A stretch of 64,000 nucleotides of DNA from CAWAYR01 sp050250955 (GTDB lineage Bacteria > Acidobacteriota > Vicinamibacteria > Vicinamibacterales > UBA2999): the NCBI GenBank assembly GCA_050250955.1, contig JBFWNR010000005.1, forward strand, positions 62,001-126,000, read 5' to 3'. The notes under the pieces are model-generated. The model saw nothing but the letters and a program-made list of their open reading frames with translations, did not search any database and was not told where the DNA came from. Shown piece by piece: positions 7,713 through 16,080 of the stretch (positions are counted from its first letter, which is position 1; every line of letters begins with the position of its first letter). The position numbers were made by a program, and so were the translations under genes.

Positions 7713-9027
7713 GGGGGGACGGGTCGTCGACCCGGTCAACGGGATCGACGGCGCGTTCGACGTGCTGGTCGATGGCGCGGTCGTCGCCAGGGTGGGCCGC
7801 GACCTGCCGGCCAGCCTCGCCGCGGGCGGCGAGGTGGTGACGCTGGCCCCGGGACTGGTGGTGTGCCCGGGTTTCATCGACATGCACGTGCACCTGCGCG
7901 AGCCCGGCCAGGAGCACAAAGAGACGGTGGCGACCGGCGTGGCGTCGGCGGTGGCCGGCGGCTTCACCGCCGTGGCGTGCATGCCCAACACCCGCCCGGT
8001 CAACGACAACGCCGGCGTCACCGAGCTCATCCTCAAGAAGGCGGCCGACGCCCGCCTGGCCCGCGTCTACCCGATCGGCGCGGTGTCGCGCGGCCAGCTG
8101 GGCGAGCAGCTCGCCGACATCGCCGAGCTGAAGCAGGCCGGCTGCGTCGCCATCAGCGACGACGGCCATCCGGTGTCGACGGCGCTGCTGGCCCGCCGCG
8201 CCATGGAGTACGCCGGCATGTTCGGCATGCCGCTCATCGAGCACTGCGAGGATCCGTCGCTCAAGGGCGAGGGCGTCGCCCACGAGGGGCCGGTGGCGGC
8301 GTCGCTGGGCCTCAAGGGCATCCCCGGCATCGCCGAGGCGATCACCGCCGGCCGCGACATCCTCATCGCCGAGATGGTCGGCGGCCGGGTCCACGTCGCG
8401 CACATGAGCGCCTGGACGACGCTCGAGGCGGTGCGCCAGGGCAAGGGCCGCGGCGTGCAGGTGACCTGCGAGGTGGCGCCGCACCACTTCACGTTGACCG
8501 ACGACCTGCTGGCGGCGCCGGTGCCCTACGACACCGATGCCAAGATGAACCCGCCGCTGCGCGAGGCCCGCGACCGCGACGCCATGCTCGCCGGCATCGC
8601 CGACGGCAGCGTCGACGTCATCGCCACCGACCACGCGCCGCACCACGCCGACGAGAAGGCGGTCGAGTTCGACCGCGCGCCGTTCGGCATCGTCGGGCTC
8701 GAGACCGCGGTGCCGATCGCCCTCGACCGGCTGGTGCACGCCGGGGTGATCCGCCTGCCGCGGCTGGTCGAGCTGATGTCGGTCAATCCCGCCCGCATCC
8801 TCAACGTCGCCGGTGGGAGCCTGGCCGAGGGCGCCGTGGCCGACGTCACCATCCTGGCCCCCGACCTCGCCGTGACCATCGACCGCGCGGCGCTGGTCAG
8901 CAAGTCGACCAACACGCCGTACCACGGCTGGAGCTTCCGCGGCGGCGTGGCCGCAACCGTGGTCGGCGGCCGCGCGGTCTACGTGAACGCCGCCGCCGGC
9001 GTGGCGATGGCGACGGAGGATCGGTGA
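7696..9027 (+). CDS. pyrC: Dihydroorotase (class I)
   Basis: Cyclises carbamoyl-aspartate to dihydroorotate. The 443-aa length and motifs fit the long class I dihydroorotases: metal-binding HVHLREPGQEHKE (about residues 61-73), a central HVAHMS, and TDHAPHH (about 312-318), whose aspartate is the catalytic/metal-binding residue. It overlaps pyrB by 17 nt and the next gene by one base, so it is translationally coupled on both sides. Some class I homologues next to pyrB are inactive partners, but all the expected metal-binding motifs appear present here. Confidence 0.95.
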   Translation: MKRLFKGGRVVDPVNGIDGAFDVLVDGAVVARVGRDLPASLAAGGEVVTLAPGLVVCPGFIDMHVHLREPGQEHKETVATGVASAVAGGFTAVACMPNTRPVNDNAGVTELILKKAADARLARVYPIGAVSRGQLGEQLADIAELKQAGCVAISDDGHPVSTALLARRAMEYAGMFGMPLIEHCEDPSLKGEGVAHEGPVAASLGLKGIPGIAEAITAGRDILIAEMVGGRVHVAHMSAWTTLEAVRQGKGRGVQVTCEVAPHHFTLTDDLLAAPVPYDTDAKMNPPLREARDRDAMLAGIADGSVDVIATDHAPHHADEKAVEFDRAPFGIVGLETAVPIALDRLVHAGVIRLPRLVELMSVNPARILNVAGGSLAEGAVADVTILAPDLAVTIDRAALVSKSTNTPYHGWSFRGGVAATVVGGRAVYVNAAAGVAMATEDR

Positions 9028-9650
9028 TGGACGCCCGACGCGACGACATCCGGACCCGCGCCGTGCAGGACCTGCGGCGCTTCGAGGTGGTGATGGAGGG
9101 CCATTTCGACTACGGCAACGGCTATCACGGCCGGCTCTATCTCAACCCGCACCAGCTGTTCCGCTATCCCTCGACGATCTGGCGGGTGGCTCAGGACCTC
9201 ATCGACATCCTGCCGCCCGGCGTCGCCGAGGCGGCGACGGTCGTGGCCGGCCCGGTGACCGGCGGGGCCCTGCTCGCCCACACCATCGCCGGGCTGCTGG
9301 ACGGCCGACGGCCGCTGACCCGACAGCCCTACTCGTTCGCGCCGATCCACCCCGGCGGCGCGGCGGGCGGCGCGCTGCTGTCGCCGACCTACGCCACGGT
9401 GGTGAAGGGGGCGAAGGTGCTGCTGGTCGACGACGTTCGCAACACCGGCCAGACCTTCCAGCACTGCGCCGATCGCATCGCCGCCGCCGGCGGCACCGTG
9501 ATCGCCACGGCGGTCATCGTCGATCGCGGGGAAGCCGTCGTGTCGCTGCCCGTGCCCGGAGTCGCCCTGGTCGAGTACCCGGCGCCCGACAACTACGCCG
9601 CCGCCGACTGCCCCCTGTGCGCCGAGGGCCTGCCGGTGGCGGCATTCTGA
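9027..9650 (+). CDS. Orotate phosphoribosyltransferase-like protein
   Basis: Phosphoribosyltransferase fold with a clear PRPP loop (VLLVDDVRNTGQTF, about residues 131-144). The N-terminal EGHFDYGNGYHGRLYLNP resembles the substrate hood of orotate phosphoribosyltransferases (EGHFRLSSGLHSPGY in the canonical PyrE at 46193), and both proteins end with a CPLC segment. The 207-aa protein starts at the ATG overlapping the pyrC stop, so it is the fourth gene of the pyr operon. A second OPRT is plausible, but the departures in the hood and the presence of a canonical pyrE elsewhere leave open another base substrate. Confidence 0.72.
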   Translation: MDARRDDIRTRAVQDLRRFEVVMEGHFDYGNGYHGRLYLNPHQLFRYPSTIWRVAQDLIDILPPGVAEAATVVAGPVTGGALLAHTIAGLLDGRRPLTRQPYSFAPIHPGGAAGGALLSPTYATVVKGAKVLLVDDVRNTGQTFQHCADRIAAAGGTVIATAVIVDRGEAVVSLPVPGVALVEYPAPDNYAAADCPLCAEGLPVAAF

Positions 9651-9657
9651 TTCGCGG

Positions 9658-10044
9658 CTACTTCTTGCGGCTGGCGGTGAAGGTGCCGTTCAGCTGGCCG
9701 CCGGCGATGGCGACGGTGCCCTTCATCGCGTCGCCGTCGACGGTGCCCTTGTAGACGCTGTCGACCTGCTGGCCCTGCGCGTCGGCGGTGAACGAGAACT
9801 CGACCGCCGAGCCCTTGACCGTGCCCTTGACCGGGGCGCTGCCGAACAGGCCGTTGTAGGTGCCGGTGATCGACTCGCCGTCCTGCTTCAGGCTGACCGT
9901 CGGCGACCCCGAGCCCTGGTCGGTCTGCACGGTGAAGCTCCAGTCGCCGCTCACGTTTGCGCCCTGGGCCAGCATGGTCCCGCCGGCCAGCGCGAGGACG
10001 ACCAGCGCCGCCGCTGCGATGCGCCCTGCTTTCGATCGATCCAT
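9658..10044 (-). CDS. Small secreted protein of unknown function
   Basis: The 128-aa product has an N-terminal signal peptide (about residues 1-26, ending TMLAQG) followed by a beta-rich, glycine/threonine-rich domain with recurring patterns (GTYNGLFG, GTVKGSA, GTVDGDAMKGTV), suggesting a small beta-barrel or lipocalin-like fold. The start at 10044 is supported by GGAGGA seven bases upstream. It is convergent with the pyr operon and divergent from the cytochrome gene. Similar short proteins are common in Acidobacteriota; no function can be assigned. Confidence 0.7.
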   Translation of the reverse strand: MDRSKAGRIAAAALVVLALAGGTMLAQGANVSGDWSFTVQTDQGSGSPTVSLKQDGESITGTYNGLFGSAPVKGTVKGSAVEFSFTADAQGQQVDSVYKGTVDGDAMKGTVAIAGGQLNGTFTASRKK

Positions 10045-10125
10045 CGCTCGTTCCTCCGGACGACGATTGTAACTGAATGTCGATTCACGCGGGCCATTTC
10101 GATCGCCGTGCGGCCCGGCCACCAC

Positions 10126-10131
10126 TAGAAT
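10126..10131 (+). promoter_or_regulatory. -10 box (TAGAAT) 8 nt before the cytochrome start
   Basis: Only 8 nt separate it from the ATG at 10140, too little for a ribosome-binding site, which implies a leaderless transcript. No convincing -35 box is visible. Confidence 0.45.
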
Positions 10132-10139
10132 GACCGCCC

Positions 10140-11165
10140 ATGCGCCGCACCTCGGGCCTGCTCGCCGCCAGCGTCGTCGTGATGGCCGGCATCGCACCGG
10201 CAGGGGGGCAGGCCCCGGTGGCGGACGCCGGCCTCCGACAGGACGCCCGCGCCGGCGCCGTGCCGCCGCCGTGGGTCTACACGGTCAACACGCCGCCATC
10301 GCCCGGTCAGGCCGCGCCGGCCCCGGCGCCAGGGGCCGCACCCGAACTCCTCGAGGTGCCCGGCAGTGCGGTGCGGCTCACCCGCGCGCAGCTGGGCGAT
10401 CTCTTCAACCCGCCCGACTGGCATCCGGACAGCCATCCGCCGCCGCCCGAGGTGGTGGCCCACGGGCGCCGGCCCGACGTGCGCGCCTGCGGCTACTGCC
10501 ACTATCCGAACGGCCAGGGCCGTCCGGAGAACTCGTCGCTGGCCGGGCTGCCCGCCGACTACATCGTCCAGCAGATGGCCGACATGCGGGCCGGCAAACG
10601 GCGCAGCGCCGACCCGAACATGCGGCCGCCGGCGGCGATGCTGGCCATCGCCAGGGCCAGCACGGTGGACGAGGACCGGTCGGCTGCGGCCTACTTCGCG
10701 TCGTTCCCGTTCCGCCGCTGGATCCGCGTGGTCGAAACCGCCACCGTGCCGGTGATGCGCGTCGCCGGCGGTGTCCCCGTGCCGGTCCCCGGTGCCGGCC
10801 AGGAGCCGATTGCCGGCCGGATCATCGAGACGCCGGAGAACGTCGTGCAGGCCGAGCGGCGCGACTCGGCGTCCGGCTTCGTGGCCTTGGTGCCGGTCGG
10901 CGCCATCGCCCGCGGCCGCACCCTGGCGGCGGGTGGCGACGGCCGCGCTGCCTGCAGCGTCTGCCACGGCGACGGGCTCAAGGGTCTCGGCGCGGTGCCG
11001 CCGCTGGCCGGCCGGTCGCCCAGCTACGCCGTCCGCCAGCTCTTCGATCTCCAGCACGGCGTGCGCCGCGGGCCGTGGGCGCCACTCATGGCCTCGACGG
11101 TCGCGCCGCTGACGCTCGACGACATGGTGGCGCTGGCCGCCTACGCGGCGTCGCTGGCGCCGTAG
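10140..11165 (+). CDS. Secreted di-haem cytochrome c
   Basis: Periplasmic electron-transfer protein. The 341-aa product has an N-terminal signal peptide and two CxxCH haem-binding sites: CGYCH (about residues 117-121) in a domain continuing PNGQGRPENSSLAGLP, and CSVCH (about 271-275) followed by DGLKGLGAVPPLAGR. Both halves resemble class I cytochromes of the c553/c4 type. No oxidase or dehydrogenase partner is adjacent, so its redox partner is unknown. Confidence 0.85.
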   Translation: MRRTSGLLAASVVVMAGIAPAGGQAPVADAGLRQDARAGAVPPPWVYTVNTPPSPGQAAPAPAPGAAPELLEVPGSAVRLTRAQLGDLFNPPDWHPDSHPPPPEVVAHGRRPDVRACGYCHYPNGQGRPENSSLAGLPADYIVQQMADMRAGKRRSADPNMRPPAAMLAIARASTVDEDRSAAAYFASFPFRRWIRVVETATVPVMRVAGGVPVPVPGAGQEPIAGRIIETPENVVQAERRDSASGFVALVPVGAIARGRTLAAGGDGRAACSVCHGDGLKGLGAVPPLAGRSPSYAVRQLFDLQHGVRRGPWAPLMASTVAPLTLDDMVALAAYAASLAP

Positions 11166-11183
11166 CGCCGGCCGCGCGCCGGA

Positions 11184-12335
11184 CTAGCCGCGTTCGAGCG
11201 CATCGAGCAGAGCGTCGATATCGCGGGCGTCGTTGTAGACGTGCGGGGCGACGCGGATGGCGCTGCCGCGCAGCGACACGAACACCTTGCGGGCGCGCAG
11301 CCGCTCGCCGATGGCCGTGATGTCGGTGCCGGCCGGGGCGCGCAGGCCGAACAGGTGCGTGCCGCGGTGGCCGGCGTCCTCGACGGTGTAGCCGAGCGCC
11401 CGCACGCGGTCGACCAGCGGCGCGCTCAACACCCGGCAGTAGTCCTGCACGCGCTCGGGCTGCCATTCCAGCACCTGGTCGAGCGCCGCGATCGCCATCG
11501 GCATCAGCGCGAAGTTGGTGCGCTCACCGACGTCGTAGCGGGCGGCGCCGGGCTGGTAGTCGTCGCGGTAGTGCACCAGCTCCTTGAAGTTCTCGCTGCC
11601 GGCCCGGCCGATCCACGTCTCCTCGATCGGTTCGCCGTCGTCGAACCGCGGCCCGAGGTAGGCGAAGCCCATCGAGTAGGGGCCCATCAGCCACTTGTAG
11701 GTGGCGACGACCAGGGCGTCGGGCTGGATGCGGGCGGCGTCGAAGGGCAGCGCCCCCACCGACTGGGTGCCGTCGACGACCAGGGCGGCGCCGACTTCGC
11801 GGGCGCGGGCGCCGATCGCCTCGAGGTCGAACCGCGTGCCGTCGGTCCAGTGGACGTGGCCGACCGCGACCACGGCGGTGTGCCGGTCGATGGCGGCGAG
11901 GAGGCGTTCGTTCCAGGCGCTGGCGCGGCCGGCCGCGGCGGCGGGCGGCTCGACGACGCGCAGCCCGGCACCGCGGGTCGCCGCCAGCTTGCGCCACGGA
12001 TGGACGTTGGCCGGGAACTGCTCGTGGGTGACGACGACGTGCTGGCCGGGCCCGACCGGCAGGTTGCGCGCGACGGTGGCGAGTCCGTAGGACACCGCCG
12101 GGATGATGGCGATCCGTGACGGGTCGGCGACGTTGACCAGCCGCGCGAACCGCGTCCGCGCCTGCATCGCCTCGGTGAAGAAGTCCTCCTGGGTGATGCG
12201 CGACGGCACCCGCTTGCGGGCCACGCCGGCGACCCCGGCCGCCTCGACGGCCTTCGAGAGCGGCGACATGTAGGCGCAATTCAGGTAGTGCTCGTCGTCA
12301 GGGAGCGAAAAGCACGGTCTCTGGCAGGCCAGCAT
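11184..12335 (-). CDS. PLP-dependent class V aminotransferase
   Basis: The 383-aa product is a fold-type I PLP enzyme of class V (cysteine desulfurase / kynureninase / isopenicillin epimerase group). Features are an N-terminal YLNCAYMSPLS, a VDGTQSVGALPFD segment (PLP-ring aspartate), and ATYKWLMGPYSMGF, containing the Schiff-base lysine. The start at 12335 was chosen because TACACT lies 7 nt upstream, like other apparently leaderless genes here, and the preceding in-frame residues are arginine-rich. The substrate cannot be inferred; there is no iron-sulfur assembly gene nearby, which argues against a housekeeping cysteine desulfurase. Confidence 0.82.
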   Translation of the reverse strand: MLACQRPCFSLPDDEHYLNCAYMSPLSKAVEAAGVAGVARKRVPSRITQEDFFTEAMQARTRFARLVNVADPSRIAIIPAVSYGLATVARNLPVGPGQHVVVTHEQFPANVHPWRKLAATRGAGLRVVEPPAAAAGRASAWNERLLAAIDRHTAVVAVGHVHWTDGTRFDLEAIGARAREVGAALVVDGTQSVGALPFDAARIQPDALVVATYKWLMGPYSMGFAYLGPRFDDGEPIEETWIGRAGSENFKELVHYRDDYQPGAARYDVGERTNFALMPMAIAALDQVLEWQPERVQDYCRVLSAPLVDRVRALGYTVEDAGHRGTHLFGLRAPAGTDITAIGERLRARKVFVSLRGSAIRVAPHVYNDARDIDALLDALERG

Positions 12336-12420
12336 CCCCCGCAGTGTAGCCGCTCGGCGACGCCGATCGGCGGTCGGCATCAGTGCAACGAGTGCCGACC
12401 GATCCGTCCCCTGGGTTCGC

Positions 12421-15096
12421 TCATCGCGGCACGACGCTCTTCCAGTTGAGCATCACGCTGATCGGTGCCGGCGCGGCGGCCGTGCTGATCAGGAAGCGCT
12501 GGCCGTCGCGAGTCACGTCGTATTGGGCGCTGAGCGCATTCCCGGCTTCCCAGCCGGCGGCGCGGGCCGCCATCAGTTCCTCGGCCGGTCCGAACGCGAA
12601 CTCCCGCGGACCGCTCTTGACGGGGACGGCCACCAACCGGCGGTCCGGCGTCAGGTAATACAGCTCCCTGCCGCCCCGGCCCCAAGCCGGTTGCGTGCCA
12701 CCGCTCGACGAGACCTGCCACTTGGAGCCGCCGCCGGGAAACGGCTGCACGTACACTTCGAAACGCCCGCTGCCCTCGCGCGCCGTATAGGCCAGCCACC
12801 GGCCGTCGGGCGATACGCGGCCCGCGCGCTCGTCGGCGGACGTGGCCACCACGGGCTGAGGGTCGGCGTCGCCGACGCGCCAGACCGCGATGTCCCAGCT
12901 GGTCTTCGGGCCCAGCATCGACAACACCACTTGGCGACCGCCGTCGATCCAGTCGGTGGGGATCTTGGCCGCAAACGACACGAGCACCGGCGTTTCGCTG
13001 CCAGGTGCGTCGAACGGCAGACGGAAGAAGCTGGGTGGACCGGCGCGAAGCGAGGAGAAGATGACGTCGCGGCCGGCCGGGCCGGCCGGTCCACACACGG
13101 GGTAGAAGTCGACGCTCGGGTCGAAGGTCAGCCGCGTCGTCTGCCGCGTCGCCACATCGAGCGCCCACAGGTCCACGGCGCCGCTCCGTGATTCGGCCCT
13201 CTCGAACACGGCCGTGCGCTCGTCGGCGGTCAGGCACAGCGTGTTGTAATCCCCGGGCGGCGTGATCGCGCCACCCGATCGGCCTCGACGGTCGAACCAC
13301 TCGATCTGCGAACCGCGGGTGGTGCCGAGATAGGCGATGGCATCGCGCGACACCGAGAACAAGCCCTGATACGTGATGGCATTGAAGCCCACGTCTTCGG
13401 CGATGACCACCGGTGTGCCGTGGAGCCGCAGCGTCTCGGTGTCGAATGCCTGGGCGACGAGGGTCGACTCGCGGAGGAACAACAGCCGCCCGTCGACGAA
13501 CACGCCGTGGCCTCGGGTCTTGACCACCTCACGCACCTCGGTCGAGTCGAGCGAGGCCACGTGAATGCCGATGGGACCGCCGGCAACACCCTCGAGCGCC
13601 TCGAAGAGGTAGTGGCGCCCGTCCGGGAGGAGCTGCGGGAAGGACCGGAAGCCGCGTTCGACGCGCTCGACCGGCACCAGCGCCGGCTCGCCTCCCGCCG
13701 CCGGCACCGTCATCGGCGGCGTGTTGGGCACTGCCGAGTACAGAATGACGTCGTTCAGGCCCCACGTGCCACCACGAGGCACCGGCGCTGCCGCGAGAGT
13801 CCGTGCCGTGCCGCCGTCCACGCCGACGACCTTGAGCTGTCCGGCGGCGAAGAACCCGAGCCGGGTCGAGTCCGGCGCCCAGAACGGATGGCTCGCGTCT
13901 TCAGTACCCGGTAGACGGCGGGGCTCGATCGTCTCGAGGCTGCGGACGTAGAGCCACACGGTGCCCGATTGGTCGCTGGCCGCAAAGGCGACGTGGCGGC
14001 CATCGGGCGACAGCTGGGGCGCCTCCCAGGCGTAGCTCGGCGTGGCCCCCGGAGGTGGCAGCACCGACAGCACGTCGGGCCGCGGCGGTGCGGATGCGGT
14101 GTCGCCAGCCGGCGCGCGAGGGCCGATCCACGCTGCCGCGGCGACGACGGCCGACAGCGCCGCGACGCTCCACGACGGCCACTGGAGGCGCCGGCGGGGC
14201 GGCGCTCCGCCGGGCACGGCCGGTCCGTCGACCGCGGTCATCGCCTGCAGCTGCAGCAGCACGTCGTGCATCGTCGACCAGCGGTGGTCGGGGTCCTTGG
14301 CGAGGCAGGTCGTAACGACGCGTCCCAACACCGTCGGCACGTCGGGGACGACGGCGGTGACCGGCGGAGGATCGGTGTGCAGCACCGCCGCGACGACGCT
14401 GGCGTGACTCGACCCGTCGAACGCGCGGCGGCCGGTCAGCATCTCGAACAGGACGGCGCCGAACGCGAAGACGTCGACGCGGGCGTCGTAGGGGGCGCCA
14501 TGCAGCTGCTCCGGCGCCATGTAGTTGAGGGTGCCCACGAGGGTGCCGGCGCCGGTGAGCGGAGCCGCGACGGTGGCCACGTCACTCGTGACCGTTTCGA
14601 CGCCGCGCCGCGCCAGCCCGAAGTCGAGCAGCTTGACATGCGGCCGCGGCGGCGAGCCCGAAGACGGCCGGACCATCATGACGTTGCCCGGCTTCAAGTC
14701 ACGATGCACGATGCCTAGCCGGTGGGCGGCGGCGATCGCGTCGGCGATCTGCACGGCGCAGGCGAGTGCCTCGGCCAGGTCGAGGCGACCGCCGCGCAGG
14801 CGATCGGCCAGCGTCTGGCCGTCGATGAGCTCCATCACCAGGTAGTCGAGGTCCTGCTCGCGGCCGACGTCGTGGAGCGTGCAGATGTGGGGGTGGGTCA
14901 GCGCCGCGATGGCCCGGGCTTCGCGCTCGAAACGCCCGCGCCGCTCCGCATCCGCTGAGAACTCGGCCGGCAGGACTTTGACGGCGACGAGTCGATCGAG
15001 CCTGGTATCGCGCGCCCGATACACCTCGCCCATGCCGCCCTCGCCGACCTTCGCGAGGATCTCGTAGGGGCCCAATCGGGTGCCGGGCGCGACCAT
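12421..15096 (-). CDS. Serine/threonine protein kinase with C-terminal TolB-like propeller
   Basis: Transmembrane Hanks-type kinase. In the 891-aa product, residues about 10-275 form the kinase domain: glycine loop GEGGMGEVY, catalytic lysine in VAVKVLP, HRDLKPGNV, DFGLA and APEQ are all intact, so it should be active. One hydrophobic span lies near residue 315, followed by about 550 residues of WD40/PD40-like repeats (YAWEAPQLSPDGRHVAF, VSPDGRWLAYTA, RELYYLTPDRR) predicted to form an extracytoplasmic beta-propeller sensor. This kinase-propeller fusion is common in Acidobacteriota. TAGAAT lies 9 nt before the ATG, suggesting a leaderless transcript. Confidence 0.92.
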   Translation of the reverse strand: MVAPGTRLGPYEILAKVGEGGMGEVYRARDTRLDRLVAVKVLPAEFSADAERRGRFEREARAIAALTHPHICTLHDVGREQDLDYLVMELIDGQTLADRLRGGRLDLAEALACAVQIADAIAAAHRLGIVHRDLKPGNVMMVRPSSGSPPRPHVKLLDFGLARRGVETVTSDVATVAAPLTGAGTLVGTLNYMAPEQLHGAPYDARVDVFAFGAVLFEMLTGRRAFDGSSHASVVAAVLHTDPPPVTAVVPDVPTVLGRVVTTCLAKDPDHRWSTMHDVLLQLQAMTAVDGPAVPGGAPPRRRLQWPSWSVAALSAVVAAAAWIGPRAPAGDTASAPPRPDVLSVLPPPGATPSYAWEAPQLSPDGRHVAFAASDQSGTVWLYVRSLETIEPRRLPGTEDASHPFWAPDSTRLGFFAAGQLKVVGVDGGTARTLAAAPVPRGGTWGLNDVILYSAVPNTPPMTVPAAGGEPALVPVERVERGFRSFPQLLPDGRHYLFEALEGVAGGPIGIHVASLDSTEVREVVKTRGHGVFVDGRLLFLRESTLVAQAFDTETLRLHGTPVVIAEDVGFNAITYQGLFSVSRDAIAYLGTTRGSQIEWFDRRGRSGGAITPPGDYNTLCLTADERTAVFERAESRSGAVDLWALDVATRQTTRLTFDPSVDFYPVCGPAGPAGRDVIFSSLRAGPPSFFRLPFDAPGSETPVLVSFAAKIPTDWIDGGRQVVLSMLGPKTSWDIAVWRVGDADPQPVVATSADERAGRVSPDGRWLAYTAREGSGRFEVYVQPFPGGGSKWQVSSSGGTQPAWGRGGRELYYLTPDRRLVAVPVKSGPREFAFGPAEELMAARAAGWEAGNALSAQYDVTRDGQRFLISTAAAPAPISVMLNWKSVVPR

Positions 15097-15255
15097 GTCA
15101 GCCGAATTCTACCGGACGACGATCGGCTTCTGATCCTGAGCCCGCACGCCGGCGGCACCAACACGCAGTCGAAGATCGTCGACTGGGATGTCGACCGCGC
15201 CAGACGCTCTCCGCCGCGTCGCCGCCAGGCCGGGAGCTCCGGTTGCCGCCCGGCC

Positions 15256-15852
15256 TCAGTCGCGGACGTAGCCCATCCTGGCGCTGCGCCGGCCGCCCTC
15301 GGCGTGGGCCGCATCCGACAGCGCGTGGACGCCGCTGGCGTCGATCCAGCGGTTGTAGAAGTTGAACAGCGCACAGGCGGTGATCGCGAAGTAGAGCGCC
15401 TCGTCGGTCCAGCCGAGCGCGCGCAGCGGCGCCATGTCCTCGGGCCCGATCTGCGGCGAGGCGTGGTTGACCTTGTCGATGAACCGGAACAGCGCCTTGT
15501 GCCGATCGTCGAGGGCGCTGGTCTCGACATCGGCCAGCACGCCTTCGACCAGCGCCGGATCCCCCAACAGTTCCGCCGCGACCGCGGCGTGGGACTTGGT
15601 TCAAAACGGGCAGTGGTTCCGCGCCGACGTGTAGGCGGCGATGAGCTCGCGCAGCCCCGGGCTGAGCGGCGCCGGGCCGCGCAGGATCGCTTGCGTGAAG
15701 CGCGCCAGGTGCGCCGTGGCGTCGGGCAGGTAGGCGAAGAGATGCCAGATCTGCGGATACTCGGCGCCGCGCTCCTGCATCGCCTTGATGGCGGCGGTGT
15801 ACGGGCCGGGCGCGTTGTCGCGCTCGACGTCGGGCAGGAAGAGCGGCTCCAT
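15256..15852 (-). CDS. AhpD/CMD-family peroxidase-related protein, candidate selenoprotein (in-frame TGA at 15601-15603)
   Basis: The frame from ATG 15852 reads through one in-frame TGA (codon 84) to a stop at 15256, giving 198 residues if TGA is read as selenocysteine. The site reads N-H-C-P-F-U-T-K-S-H, that is CxxU-xxx-H, so U sits exactly at the second, catalytic cysteine of the AhpD CxxCxxxH motif. Both flanks belong to the same family (ILRGPAPLSPGLRELIAAY before; FRFIDKVNHASPQIG and YNRWIDASGVHALSDAAH after), and total length is normal. A hairpin with a GGUC loop follows the TGA. AhpD-like proteins reduce peroxides or serve as thiol oxidoreductases. The alternatives are a nonsense mutation or a sequencing error, but neither explains why TGA falls on the redox residue. 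Confidence 0.85.
15574..15589 (-). promoter_or_regulatory. Candidate bacterial SECIS hairpin
   Basis: Starting 12 nt after the TGA, CGCCGC pairs with GCGGCG around a GGTC loop (loop at 15583-15580, 18 nt after the TGA). Bacterial SECIS elements place a G in the first loop positions roughly this far from UGA. A lower stem between TCCC and GGGGGA is possible. High G+C makes chance hairpins likely, so this is supporting evidence only. Confidence 0.5.
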
Positions 15853-15888
15853 GCCCGAAGCCTACTACGTACAATCGACGACGCCGGC

Positions 15889-16080
15889 ATGACGATCCTC
15901 CTCTTCGGCGCCACCGGCTCGGCCGGCGGGAGCGTGCTGCGGGCCTGCCTGGCCGCGCCCGAAGTCAGCGAGGTCCGGGCGCCGGTGCGCCGCGAGATCA
16001 TCGAGAACGCGGCGCTGCGCGACCTTGCCGATCGCTGGCGGGCACGCCACGCCGGTCCGGCGGTAGGATCGACGGCATGA
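15889..16080 (+). pseudogene. Remnant of an NAD(P)-dependent epimerase (internal deletion)
   Basis: The 63-codon frame begins like a Rossmann-fold epimerase or atypical SDR (MTILLFGATGSAGGSVLRAC, with GATGxxG), but after about 34 residues jumps to REIIENAALRDLA, which resembles the C-terminal end of the same family (ENRDIxxLA). This suggests that an internal deletion joined the two ends in frame. TACAAT lies 13 nt upstream and the stop overlaps the next ATG. It may still be expressed as a short peptide, but the catalytic YxxxK region is missing. Confidence 0.55.

Noticed and set aside
15601..15603. Two separate short genes (15601-15852 and 15256-15567) instead of one
   Set aside because: Both parts match one family in the same frame with no missing residues, and the second part would have to start at a TTG in the middle of a helix.
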